This document shows, piece after piece, positions 1 through 8,799 of a stretch of DNA of 64,000 bases. This DNA comes from Bacillota bacterium. Lineage in GTDB: Bacteria; Bacillota; Clostridia; Lachnospirales; Lachnospiraceae. Every line of letters begins with the position of its first letter. Position 1 is the stretch's first letter. The notes beneath the pieces are model-generated. The model had not been told where the DNA came from and searched no databases. It saw only the letters and a list, made by a program, of their open reading frames with translations. The DNA lies in contig JAEWQV010000016.1 of the NCBI GenBank assembly GCA_023399055.1, forward strand, positions 186,001 to 250,000. The letters run 5' to 3'. Made by a program: the position numbers and the translations under genes.

Positions 1-640
1 TAAAGCCATCTTTATTTAAATTATCAGTGATTAACATTAGCCAAGAGAATTGTTCGTCAGGGACGATTTCATTAATCTTCTTCAATCCCAAATAAGCATA
101 TTCCTTATCATATAAATAACGTAATAGTATAGCACTAGAATTAATGGTACTGGATAGTATCTGCGAAGCCCAGGGATAGTTCTTACGGCAAAAGGCTCCA
201 TCAGCCTCAATAAAATAATATAGGGCATCGTTAAAATTATAAGCTAATTGCTCTTTGGTTATGATTTTAGACTCGCCAACGTAATTATCAAACTTATGGT
301 TGGGATCATAAATAACCTTAGCCTTATCGGTGTGAGGCAGTGTATCTTCTGTTACGGTATATAAATCGAAATGTAAACCGTTATCATAGATGGCAACGAT
401 TTGCTCAGCAACGAAAAAAGTGTGTTCCACATATAGAACAGGTAAATAACTCTGGAGATACTCCATTCTCTTTTCTAGGAATAACTCTAAACAGTCCTTT
501 TTCACAACGACGTACATATCAACGTCAGAGTATTCGTCATCATCCCCTCGTCCTATGGAACCTTTCAATAAAATTGCTTCACAAAGCCCGTCGGCAATTA
601 TTACTTCACTAACTTTTTTAATTGATTCGTAAGTTCTCAT
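1..640 (-). CDS. Nucleotidyltransferase-fold protein, partial (C-terminus missing)
   Basis: The frame is open from an ATG at 640 to the window edge, about 213 residues, so the C-terminus is lost. A clear ribosome binding site (AGGAGG) lies 6 bases upstream of the ATG. Residues near 26-40 read KGSIGRGDDDEYSDVDMYV, the GS-x-GRGxxDxxSDxD signature of the DNA polymerase beta-like nucleotidyltransferases that include AadE/AadK-type aminoglycoside adenylyltransferases. The two aspartates of SDVD are the expected metal ligands. The rest contains aromatic-rich helices (NDALYYFIEADGAF). The family transfers a nucleotide to small molecules or proteins, but the substrate cannot be read from this fragment and a resistance role is not shown. 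It points the same way as the lipoprotein gene just downstream of its start (669-1322) and is probably transcribed with it. Confidence 0.7.
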   Translation of the reverse strand, partial: MRTYESIKKVSEVIIADGLCEAILLKGSIGRGDDDEYSDVDMYVVVKKDCLELFLEKRMEYLQSYLPVLYVEHTFFVAEQIVAIYDNGLHFDLYTVTEDTLPHTDKAKVIYDPNHKFDNYVGESKIITKEQLAYNFNDALYYFIEADGAFCRKNYPWASQILSSTINSSAILLRYLYDKEYAYLGLKKINEIVPDEQFSWLMLITDNLNKDGF

Positions 641-668
641 TCTTATCCTCCTGTATCGTTAATTCATT

Positions 669-1322
669 TTAATTTGCATTAGGCCAGTCAGTTGAGACAG
701 CAATTACTTCTCCTTCTTTTACAAAAGCTAAAAGGCCAATGCAGCTTCCGTCATAATTATCGTTTTGGTCATCAGAAGTTAAAGTTGCATTGTATTGATA
801 AAGAGTGTCGAAGCCAAGCATTGCTACTGGACCTATTTCGCAGCTTAATAAAAAGCTGCTTATTTTCTTATCAACACCAATTTCATCTTTTGAATATTCA
901 TCAAAGGGGAGGTCCAAACTTCTTATCTCATCTTCTTTCATTCCAACCTTTATTCCGTAATTTAACTCATAAGTATTGTCTATGAGAAGGATGGAATAGA
1001 TATCATTATCATTGATAGAAATATATATAATGCCATTTCCTGTGTAATATGTAAAGCGTCCATTAGATCTTTCTTCAGAAAAAGTGATATCAAATTCCTC
1101 TTCGCTAGTTTCTCCAATCTGTTCCATGGATACAGTATAGAATGGATTAGTATCTAACAAGGAATGATTTTTAATTAAAATGGAATCACTAGAAATGGAA
1201 TCACTAGAAATGGATTCAATAGAAGTCGAATCATGGGTTATAGCGGCTTTTTTACTACAACTATTTCCTGACATTATTACAATAAGTAAAAGAATAACGA
1301 TGCTAATTATTTTTTTATTCAT
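669..1322 (-). CDS. Small secreted lipoprotein of unknown function
   Basis: The protein has 217 residues. The start at 1322 (MNKKIIS) is preferred over an ATG 12 bases upstream, because the GGAGG ribosome binding site overlaps that upstream ATG. The N-terminus is a type II signal peptide: two lysines, a hydrophobic stretch IISIVILLLIVIM, then SGNSC with the lipidated cysteine. A Ser/Asp-rich linker with repeated SISSDS follows. The remainder is a compact soluble domain with no motif I recognise. It ends near the start of the nucleotidyltransferase gene and could be cotranscribed with it. I cannot assign a function; it should be tethered to the outer face of the cell membrane. Confidence 0.75.
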   Translation of the reverse strand: MNKKIISIVILLLIVIMSGNSCSKKAAITHDSTSIESISSDSISSDSILIKNHSLLDTNPFYTVSMEQIGETSEEEFDITFSEERSNGRFTYYTGNGIIYISINDNDIYSILLIDNTYELNYGIKVGMKEDEIRSLDLPFDEYSKDEIGVDKKISSFLLSCEIGPVAMLGFDTLYQYNATLTSDDQNDNYDGSCIGLLAFVKEGEVIAVSTDWPNAN

Positions 1323-1537
1323 ATAGTCCTCCATTACTTTTCTTAAAGTTTATTTTACCAATAATTATATAGTCAGACAAGAAAATATTGTAACAAAAAA
1401 ATACTTATTGATTATTTAAGAATGGTCGAAATAATAGTTAGTGTCAACTAATGTAAGCTACAAAGTTTATATTATAAACTTTAACGTGCAGTAATTGTCG
1501 TTTTTTAAGATAAATGAAGGATTTTTCGCAAAAATGA

Positions 1538-1566
1538 TTGCAAAGAATTCTAAATTGATTTATACT
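1538..1566 (+). promoter_or_regulatory. Sigma-A type promoter of the chemoreceptor gene
   Basis: TTGCAA (1538-1543), a 17-base spacer and TATACT (1561-1566), about 50 bases upstream of the chemoreceptor start codon. It lies in the 294-base divergent gap between the lipoprotein and chemoreceptor genes. Confidence 0.6.
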
Positions 1567-1616
1567 TCATCTCAATTTAAATAGTGAATAATAAAATTTA
1601 TATATGGAGGACAAAT

Positions 1617-3758
1617 ATGAACAGGAGAACGGACAAAACCAAGTTAAGCCTCTCAAAAATACTTTCTTTTTTTCGTAAAGTGAAAACAACAAAAGCTCAT
1701 ATTCAAAAGGAGATTGAGAAAAATGGAATAAGTAAATCAGAAATTGCTAGGTTTCGTAAAATTGGATTTAAGTTATTGCTGGCGTTTTTATTTCCAGTTA
1801 TCTTATTAATGACTTTTGGTATTATGACCTACAATAAATCAAAAGATGCAATTATAAGTAATTATAAGGAAAGTACCGCGGATACCATGAATGCATTAAG
1901 TGATTATATTACGTTTGCATTTGATGCGGTAGAGAACGAATCACTTCTTTTGCAGTTTGATTCTAACTTAAATACATACTTTGGTTCTGCAGACGCAGAG
2001 TCTCAAACCAATGCGTTTAAAGCAGCAAAAGAGATTGAAAGCGATATCTCACTGGCAGAACGCGCGAATCAATTTATTAAGCAAATATATGCTTTTGGAG
2101 AAAATGGGAAAAACCTGAATTTTGAAGGCAGGGAAGGGTTTTATGATACATTTATTCAAACAGATATGGGAAAGAGCGTAGTTGAAAATCCAGGAGGGGT
2201 TTGGGTTAGCGAGCATAAAGAAATTGATGAAGCAAAGCAGGCTTCAAAAGAAGATTACGCTTTATCACTTTTAAGACTCTCCAGTAATAAGAATTCTATC
2301 ATTGGAATTGACATTTCTTCTGAAGCAATAAGAAATATGTTAGCAGAGTATGATATGGGAAAGGGCAGCTTAGTAGCGTTTGCTACCCTGGATGGCAGAG
2401 AAGTACTTTCGGATGAGGATAGAGACAGTGCTTTCTTTGAACAGGCTTTCTTTAAAGATGCTATGAAGGGTGAAGCAATCAGTGCTTTTTCCGATGAGAA
2501 ATTTGAGGGTAAGGATTACTTATTTGTTTATAGTAAGTTAGAGAATACTGATTTTGCTGTATGCGCTCTTATTCCAAACGATACAATCTTAAATGAAGTT
2601 AGTGAAATTAAATGGTGGAATATCATATTTATTATAGGGGCATCTCTCTTTTCTATTGTAACTGCTACGCTTATTGCTGGTGGTATTAGTAAAGCAATTA
2701 ATACCTTGCAAAAGACTATTTCACAGGCATCTACAGGAGATTTAACTGCTCTGTTTGAAACCAGAAGAAAAGATGAATTCCATTTATTAACCAAGGGCTT
2801 CAGTAACATGATCAGTAACATGCGTGGATTAATTGAAGAGGTCCAAGGGGTCGGTGGTAAAGTTGATAATTCAGCCGAGATTTTATCCGAAACTACAGAG
2901 CAGTTACTAACTGCTACCAAGGATATTACGTCAACAATCGAGAATATTGAACAGGGAATTGTTCAACAGGCAAGTGATACAGAGCAGTGTCTAATCCTTA
3001 TGACGACCTTCTCTGAAGAGATTAATAAAGTAAATGGCAGCGCTTATGAAATCGAGCAGATTGCAAATAACACGAAACCAATCACCAACGAAGGTCTCAT
3101 AATTATGGATGAATTAAGTGGTAAGGCAAAAGAGACTTCGGATATTACACAAATCGTAATTGAAAAAGTAGAGGAATTCAAAACCTTATCAACGGATATT
3201 AGTGTCATCGTTGAAACCATGAGTATGATTGCAGACCAGACAAATCTATTGTCCTTGAATGCGGCCATTGAAGCAGCAAGATCCGGTGAGGCAGGACGAG
3301 GCTTTACAGTAGTTGCACAAGAGATTCGTAAGCTTGCGGATAAATCCCTTCAGTCAGTTGCTCAAGTTCAAAGTATTGTCGAGGATATTCAAGTTAAGGC
3401 GAATGAGACAGTTATAACTGCCAGAAGAGCAGAGGATGTTGTAGACTCTCAAATGAAATCCTTAGATAAAAGCGTCCAGATGTTTGGCAACATTAATCAA
3501 CATGTAGGAGATCTGGTTGGCAACCTAAATGACATTTTAGCAGGAATTAAGCATATAGAAACTGCAAAAGAGGATGTCTTGACCGCTATTGAAAGTATAT
3601 CAGCTGTTTCAGAAGAAACGGCAGCATCTGCAGAGGAAATGAGCATTACAGCTACGAATCAAATTGGTTCTGTTGAGGGCTTAAAGCAAGCTGCCAATGC
3701 ACTTGCAGAGGATGCAGGTAAATTAAATCTCTCCTTAAAGAGATTTAAGATAGACTAA
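1617..3758 (+). CDS. Methyl-accepting chemotaxis protein
   Basis: This is a membrane chemoreceptor of 713 residues. The ATG at 1617 follows GGAGG by 6 bases; an in-frame GTG at 1584 lacks a site. After a basic cytoplasmic N-terminus there is a first membrane helix (LLLAFLFPVILLMTFGIM, about residues 48-66), an extracellular sensor of about 260 residues resembling a dCache domain, a second helix (IIFIIGASLFSIVTATLIAG, about 335-355), a HAMP domain, and a long coiled-coil signalling domain. The conserved hairpin tip is visible (ADQTNLLSLNAAIEAARSGE, then GRGFTVVAQEIRKLA), which contacts CheA and CheW. No chemotaxis genes are adjacent, so it is an orphan receptor with unknown ligand. It has its own promoter and a downstream hairpin terminator. 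Confidence 0.95.
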   Translation: MNRRTDKTKLSLSKILSFFRKVKTTKAHIQKEIEKNGISKSEIARFRKIGFKLLLAFLFPVILLMTFGIMTYNKSKDAIISNYKESTADTMNALSDYITFAFDAVENESLLLQFDSNLNTYFGSADAESQTNAFKAAKEIESDISLAERANQFIKQIYAFGENGKNLNFEGREGFYDTFIQTDMGKSVVENPGGVWVSEHKEIDEAKQASKEDYALSLLRLSSNKNSIIGIDISSEAIRNMLAEYDMGKGSLVAFATLDGREVLSDEDRDSAFFEQAFFKDAMKGEAISAFSDEKFEGKDYLFVYSKLENTDFAVCALIPNDTILNEVSEIKWWNIIFIIGASLFSIVTATLIAGGISKAINTLQKTISQASTGDLTALFETRRKDEFHLLTKGFSNMISNMRGLIEEVQGVGGKVDNSAEILSETTEQLLTATKDITSTIENIEQGIVQQASDTEQCLILMTTFSEEINKVNGSAYEIEQIANNTKPITNEGLIIMDELSGKAKETSDITQIVIEKVEEFKTLSTDISVIVETMSMIADQTNLLSLNAAIEAARSGEAGRGFTVVAQEIRKLADKSLQSVAQVQSIVEDIQVKANETVITARRAEDVVDSQMKSLDKSVQMFGNINQHVGDLVGNLNDILAGIKHIETAKEDVLTAIESISAVSEETAASAEEMSITATNQIGSVEGLKQAANALAEDAGKLNLSLKRFKID

Positions 3759-3915
3759 TGCTTGTATTTAATTGGGTTAATTATGATTATATTAATTTGT
3801 ATTACCTAATCTAGTAGTAAATTTTACACTATATAACTTTTTGCTTAAATAATTATTACACACAAATTCACTAGAAATGAATGTTTTTCCCTGTAAATTA
3901 TGACGGTATAATGAT

Positions 3916-3958
3916 AACGGAATTGAAATGTTTTAATTTTCAATTCCGTTATTTGCTT
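3916..3958 (+). terminator. Hairpin terminator downstream of the chemoreceptor gene
   Basis: A perfect 13-bp stem (AACGGAATTGAAA at 3916-3928 and its complement at 3938-3950) with a 9-base loop, followed by a T-rich but interrupted tail (ATTTGCTTTTTAT). It lies 157 bases after the stop codon. Confidence 0.55.
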
Positions 3959-3962
3959 TTTA

Positions 3963-4086
3963 TATCATAGGAAATTGCATCCTATGAAATAAAAGTACAC
4001 CGAGCAAGGATGCACAGCTACGCGCGCGGAGCAAAAGCTGTGCAACAAATGTATTTGAGCGCGAGAGTGTACAATGCACACTTTTG
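3963..4086 (+). repeat. Structured intergenic element with several short inverted repeats
   Basis: Between the terminator and the CotH gene, about 120 bases hold a set of small inverted repeats: TCATAGGA/TCCTATGA, GCACAGCT/AGCTGTGC around a GC-rich loop (ACGCGCGCGGAGC), and GTACAC/GTGTAC enclosing the latter. This GC-rich patch stands out from the AT-rich flanks and resembles, in style, the elements at 16106 and 36822. It could be a small mobile-type repeat or a structured leader RNA of the CotH gene. No protein is encoded convincingly. Confidence 0.45.
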
Positions 4087-4110
4087 TTCTGAGAGAAGGG
4101 AAGGTTTGTT

Positions 4111-6114
4111 ATGCAAGGGAAGGGAAAAAAGATTATTACACTCCTACTGATTATGTGTTTGGGTGTCAGTGTGGGGTTATATGGATGCAGTAAAAAGGAT
4201 AAGCCTGATGGAAAAGAGAATACAAAGGTTGAGGCAACCAATGCACCAACTCCTACGGGTACTCCAGAACCTACACAGGTGGTAATAGAAAGACCGGTGA
4301 TTCCGGAAGAAAAATCAAAACTCACTGTAGCCATATCCAAGGAAAGTGGCGTCTATGATAGTGAGTTTGAAATTGAACTAACCTGTGATGGAGAAGCAGA
4401 AATCTATTATACTACAGATGGAAGCAATCCGATTATTAGTGAAACTAGAATTGCTTATACAGCACCGATTAAAGTATCTGACCGTAGCAAGGATGCAAAT
4501 AACATTTCAGCAGTTGATCCATTTTTATTTGATTCTGCTAATGTAAATGTTAATACTACTCAGGATGGTTTTGTATACAAGAGAAATAGCGAGGTTCCAA
4601 GTGATGCGGTAGATAAATGTACCGTGATTCGAGCAGCAGCGCTGGATAAAGAGGGACTTTATTCAAATGTTGCTACAAATACCTATTTTATTGGTAGTAT
4701 GGCTGACCATATAGCAGGATTACAAGAAAGCACAGAAGCAGCGGGCACCAGTTTGGCGGTAATTTCCTTAAGTATGGACCCAGAGGATTTATTTAACCCG
4801 CAGTATGGTATCTATGTGAAAGGAAATGTCTTTGATCAAGCGCTGAAGGATTACTTGGCTTCCGGTGAGAAATTCAATGCAGAAACTGCAAGGCAGATAG
4901 CGGCCAATTATAATCAAAAGGGAAGGGAATGGGAACGTAATGTTCACATTGATTTCTTTGAAAGTGATGCCACTAACACAACTCTTGCCTTACAGCAGGA
5001 TGGAGGCATTCGAATACAGGGTAATTACTCTCGTTCCGACTTGCAGAAGGGCTTTCGACTCTATGCAAGAGCAGATTATGGAAAGAAGAATTTTGAATAT
5101 CCTTTCTTTGGTGAAAACTTAAAGAATGATGCTGGTGAAACGATGACCAAGTTTAAAACACTGACGCTTCGTAACGGCGGAAATACTGCCTTTACAACTA
5201 AGTTCAGTGATACCTATTGGCAGTCATTAATCAAGGATTTAGATTGTGATACTCAGACTTCAAGACCCTGCGTAGTTTATCTTAACGGGGAGTATTGGGG
5301 ACTCTATGTATTACAGGAAGACTATACAGAGGATTATTTTGAACATAAGCATGGTGTTGATGAGAAAGAAGTCGTTCTATATAAAGGCGATGCAGAAGAT
5401 CTGGAACTTGGCTATAAGTTAGATGTGGGCGACCTCCCAGAAGGTGAAACCAATGAAAGCTATTATTTTGAAGAGCTTCTTAATTTCTTTGATACACATA
5501 AGGATTTAACCAACGAAGCAGATTATGAGGAATTTGCAAAACTCGTGGATGTAGAATCTGCGAGAGATTATTTTGCAGTTCAGATCTGGATTAACAACAA
5601 GTGGGATTGGCCGGGCAAGAACTGGTCCTTATGGAAGACTGCTTCCGTAGATGAAAGTGTACCTTATGCAGATGGTAAATGGCGTTTTGTCTTCTACGAT
5701 GTTGAGTTTGGCGGAGTTATGGGACAGGGTGATATTCGTACCAATACCATTAAAGAGAATAATTATAAACCGAACGGTATGTTAGACAGAGATACGGAGA
5801 ATCCAGCAGTACTGATTTTTGTATACCTAATGTCCAATGAGAACTTCCGTAAGGATTTTGAAAGCTCCATTCTGGCTTTAAGTGAAAATCAGTTTAATAA
5901 AACAACTGCAATACCTGCGTTGGATGTGTTCAAGGATGTTTATGGACCTCTTTATGATCAGTTTTTTGCAAGATATCCTGGAACAGGTGATGCGAATAAC
6001 AGTTTATATGGCGGATATGCAAGCTATCAATGTATTAAGGATTTCTTAGAACAGAGGGCAGATTACATTCAGCCAATGTTAGACTATGTTGATAATTACT
6101 ATGCAACAAAGTAG
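4111..6114 (+). CDS. CotH-kinase family lipoprotein with a chitobiase-like N-terminal domain
   Basis: The protein has 667 residues. It begins with a lipoprotein signal peptide (IITLLLIMCLGVSVGLYGC) and a Thr/Pro-rich linker. Next comes a beta-sandwich of the chitobiase/beta-hexosaminidase C-terminal type (EIYYTTDGSNP, residues about 98-108), then the CotH kinase domain (about 210-640). Family motifs in the domain are KTLTLRNGGN, PCVVYLNGEYWGLYVLQEDY, NNKWDWPGKNWSLWK and WRFVFYDVEFGG. CotH proteins are atypical secreted kinases; Bacillus CotH phosphorylates spore coat proteins, while lipoprotein versions are common in Clostridia and often sit with cell-surface or cellulosome-type proteins. The usual YDxDxG motif reads YDVEFG, so the second acidic residue is Glu. 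It is likely monocistronic with a terminator at 6168, and its extracellular substrate is unknown. Confidence 0.88.
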   Translation: MQGKGKKIITLLLIMCLGVSVGLYGCSKKDKPDGKENTKVEATNAPTPTGTPEPTQVVIERPVIPEEKSKLTVAISKESGVYDSEFEIELTCDGEAEIYYTTDGSNPIISETRIAYTAPIKVSDRSKDANNISAVDPFLFDSANVNVNTTQDGFVYKRNSEVPSDAVDKCTVIRAAALDKEGLYSNVATNTYFIGSMADHIAGLQESTEAAGTSLAVISLSMDPEDLFNPQYGIYVKGNVFDQALKDYLASGEKFNAETARQIAANYNQKGREWERNVHIDFFESDATNTTLALQQDGGIRIQGNYSRSDLQKGFRLYARADYGKKNFEYPFFGENLKNDAGETMTKFKTLTLRNGGNTAFTTKFSDTYWQSLIKDLDCDTQTSRPCVVYLNGEYWGLYVLQEDYTEDYFEHKHGVDEKEVVLYKGDAEDLELGYKLDVGDLPEGETNESYYFEELLNFFDTHKDLTNEADYEEFAKLVDVESARDYFAVQIWINNKWDWPGKNWSLWKTASVDESVPYADGKWRFVFYDVEFGGVMGQGDIRTNTIKENNYKPNGMLDRDTENPAVLIFVYLMSNENFRKDFESSILALSENQFNKTTAIPALDVFKDVYGPLYDQFFARYPGTGDANNSLYGGYASYQCIKDFLEQRADYIQPMLDYVDNYYATK

Positions 6115-6167
6115 TAGGCAGTGTCTAGCTATAACTAAATAAGAATATAAACAACTAAAATATTATA

Positions 6168-6218
6168 GTGCATCTCAAATGTCAGCGGAATAGCTTACAA
6201 TTTGAAGATGCACTTTTT
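6168..6218 (+). terminator. Intrinsic terminator after the CotH gene
   Basis: GTGCATCT-CAAAT (6168-6180) pairs with ATTTGAAGATGCAC (6200-6213) with a single bulge, followed by TTTTT. The next 250 bases up to the GH3 gene hold only one copy of the short motif described at 6353. Confidence 0.75.
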
Positions 6219-6352
6219 AATTCATAATATGTGAAAGATAATATTGGATTTGTACAGCAATAATAAACGTTCAAATATGTTTTTACGGTTTTAATTAATT
6301 TAAATGTAAGGTATACTTAATAGTGCGTGCAAGAATTACTTGCAAAATATGT

Positions 6353-6368
6353 AACAGTTCAGAACCAA
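6353..6368 (+). repeat. Copy 1 of the dispersed 16-base motif AACAGTTCAGAACCAA
   Basis: This 16-mer recurs exactly at 42222-42237 and, with two changes, at 32002-32017 and, inverted, at 32046-32061. All copies are intergenic. Here it lies about 100 bases upstream of the GH3 glucosidase start. Confidence 0.45.
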
Positions 6369-6468
6369 ACAGAATATTTCATAAATCAGCTGTGAATGCT
6401 TGCTTCTAGCTGCCATAATATTATAATAGGATTTGGATTAGAACTACTACAATATAGGAGAAAAGTAA

Positions 6469-8595
6469 ATGACAAAGAAAGATCTCATTGAATTAATGAA
6501 TTCAATGACTTTAGAAGAGAAGGTGGGACAGTTACTTCAAATACTTCCCCATTATTTTAATGAGGATAAGCACGGAAGTATAACCGGTCCTTTAGCATAT
6601 TTAAGACTAACCAAGGAACAAATATGGAACAGTGGCTCTGTTATTGGAGTATCCAATGCCAAGGATATGATAGAGATTCAAACAGAATATTTGAATAAAG
6701 GTAATAAGGTACCTCTTATGTTTATGTTTGATGTCATACATGGATTTCGAACAATATTTCCTGTTCCTTTAGGAATTGCGTGTACCTGGGACATGAAGTG
6801 CATGGAGGATTCCTCCAGGATTGCCGCTATAGAAGCTTCACTTGCAGGTATTCACGTGAGTTTTTCTCCAATGGCGGATTTGGTAAGAGATCCGAGATGG
6901 GGAAGAGTTATGGAAGGCACAGGAGAAGACCCATATCTTAATAGCCTTTTTTCAGTAGCAGCCCTGAAAGGTTATCAGGGAGATTTTACTCAACCCCATA
7001 ACATTGCAGCCTGTGTAAAACATTTTGCGGCTTATGGTGCATCCGAGGCTGGACGAGATTACAATACGGTGGATGTTTCAGATCGTACTTTAAGGGAGTA
7101 TTATCTTCCGGCATATAGAGCAGCAGTGGATGCAGGCTGTGAAATGGTGATGGCCTCCTTTAATACCGTTCATGGAATACCGTCCTCCGGCAATCAATAT
7201 TTATTAAGAAACATTCTCCGTGAGGAGTGGGGCTTTGAGGGTGTTGTTATTTCTGATTGGGGCTCAGTAGGAGAATTAATTTCGCATGGAGTTGCAAAAG
7301 ACGAGAAAGCTGCGACTAAACTTGGAATGGAAGCTGGAGTTGATATTGATATGATGACTCCCTGCTATATCCACAATTTAGGTGACTTAGTTCGAGAGAA
7401 AAAAGTTGATGAAAAGCTTCTGGATGAAGCAGTATATCGAATTTTAAAATTGAAGGACAAGCTAGGACTCTTTGAAAATCCTTTCCGTTTTGCTGATCCA
7501 CAGAAGGCAGAAGAAACCTTCGTAAATCAGGAGTTTAGAAAGACTGCCAGAGAGATAGCTGCTAAGTCTATGGTACTTCTTAAGAATGACGGAATGCTCC
7601 CTTTGCAAAAGGATAAGAAGGTGGCAATTATCGGGCCGCATGCTGACAACTGCAATATCTTAGGTCCTTGGAGTGCTATTGGTAAGGCAGAGGAGACTAT
7701 ATCACTTTATAGAGGTATATGTGATAAAATCAGCAGCGAAAACATACGGCTAGAATTAGGCTGCGACTTTAAGAAGGCAGATGAATTGAATTTTGATAAG
7801 GCTATAGAGGCAGCAAAATGGGCAGATGTTGTATTGCTAGCCCTGGGAGAAGAGCAGAACATGTCAGGTGAGGCAGCCAGTCGTGCCTATATTACACTGC
7901 CTGGTGTTCAAGAGGAATTAGCCAATGAAATTTTTAAGCTGAAGAAACCGACAACTTTAGTGCTTATGAATGGAAGACCCCTTGAGATAGGCGATTTGGC
8001 AGAAAAGGCGTCTGCCATATTAGAGGCATGGTTCCCCGGAACCGAAGGCGGCAATGCAATCGCAGATATCTTATATGCTGATGTCAATCCAAGCGGGCGT
8101 TTGACAATGAGTATTCCAAGAACAATTGGGCAAATTCCGGTTTATTATAATTACTACAATACAGGCAGACCGTGGTTGACAAGATATATTGATACAAAGA
8201 ACGAACCTCTATTTCCATTTGGATATGGGCTTAGTTATACTAGTTATGAGTATAGTAATCTACAACTGGACAAAACAACAATGAAGGCAGAAGATACGAT
8301 TAAGGCAAGTGTCTGGGTTAAAAATACTGGTGAACGGACTGGCATTGAGACAGTTCAGCTCTATATCAGGGATATGGTTGGAAATACAGTACGACCAGTT
8401 AAGGAATTAAAGGGTCATCAACAAATTACATTGGAACCTGGGGAAGAAAGGCAAGTTATCTTTGATATTACGGTAGAAATGCTTAAATACCATGATTTCT
8501 ATAATAACTATAAGGCTGAAGCTGGTGATTTCAGTTTGATGGTTGGATGCAACAGCGCAGATGTTATGAGTATAGATTTTGAATTAATTGATTAG
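6469..8595 (+). CDS. Glycoside hydrolase family 3 beta-glucosidase-type enzyme
   Basis: The protein has 708 residues and no signal peptide, so it is probably cytoplasmic and acts on imported oligosaccharides by hydrolysing terminal beta-linked sugars with retention. The N-terminal TIM barrel carries family 3 landmarks: DPRWGRVMEGTGEDPYL, KHFAAYGASEAGRDYN, and VVISDWGSVGEL, in which Asp of SDW is the nucleophile. The second alpha/beta domain follows (about residues 360-570, with LALGEEQNMSGEAASR, a usual place for the acid/base loop). The C-terminal fibronectin type III-like domain is about 615-700. The start at 6469 has an AGGAG site 6 bases upstream. It ends just before a strong terminator and appears monocistronic. 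The exact sugar specificity (glucose, xylose or other) cannot be read. Confidence 0.93.
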   Translation: MTKKDLIELMNSMTLEEKVGQLLQILPHYFNEDKHGSITGPLAYLRLTKEQIWNSGSVIGVSNAKDMIEIQTEYLNKGNKVPLMFMFDVIHGFRTIFPVPLGIACTWDMKCMEDSSRIAAIEASLAGIHVSFSPMADLVRDPRWGRVMEGTGEDPYLNSLFSVAALKGYQGDFTQPHNIAACVKHFAAYGASEAGRDYNTVDVSDRTLREYYLPAYRAAVDAGCEMVMASFNTVHGIPSSGNQYLLRNILREEWGFEGVVISDWGSVGELISHGVAKDEKAATKLGMEAGVDIDMMTPCYIHNLGDLVREKKVDEKLLDEAVYRILKLKDKLGLFENPFRFADPQKAEETFVNQEFRKTAREIAAKSMVLLKNDGMLPLQKDKKVAIIGPHADNCNILGPWSAIGKAEETISLYRGICDKISSENIRLELGCDFKKADELNFDKAIEAAKWADVVLLALGEEQNMSGEAASRAYITLPGVQEELANEIFKLKKPTTLVLMNGRPLEIGDLAEKASAILEAWFPGTEGGNAIADILYADVNPSGRLTMSIPRTIGQIPVYYNYYNTGRPWLTRYIDTKNEPLFPFGYGLSYTSYEYSNLQLDKTTMKAEDTIKASVWVKNTGERTGIETVQLYIRDMVGNTVRPVKELKGHQQITLEPGEERQVIFDITVEMLKYHDFYNNYKAEAGDFSLMVGCNSADVMSIDFELID

Positions 8596-8602
8596 GAATG
8601 CA

Positions 8603-8634
8603 GAAAAACCGCTTCTTCGGAAGCGGTTTTTCTT
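8603..8634 (+). terminator. Strong intrinsic terminator after the GH3 gene
   Basis: A perfect 13-bp stem (GAAAAACCGCTTC and its complement) capped by the stable C(TTCG)G tetraloop, with the run of T inside and after the 3' arm. The A-rich 5' side would let it work on the minus strand as well. Confidence 0.92.
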
Positions 8635-8799
8635 ACACCAAACTTTATATGAGGGTAGACAGTATACGTTAGGAATAATGAAATATTCGAATCCGCAGGG
8701 TGATTTTTGGAGAAAAAATCTGTCATCTAATATTTAAATATATACAATGAGAATATACGTTATGCTAAAATCAAATTTTTTAGATGAAATAGGGCCGGA

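Noticed and set aside
1..640. Aminoglycoside resistance gene call
   Set aside because: Only the shared nucleotidyltransferase signature is visible in a truncated gene; the superfamily has many non-resistance members.
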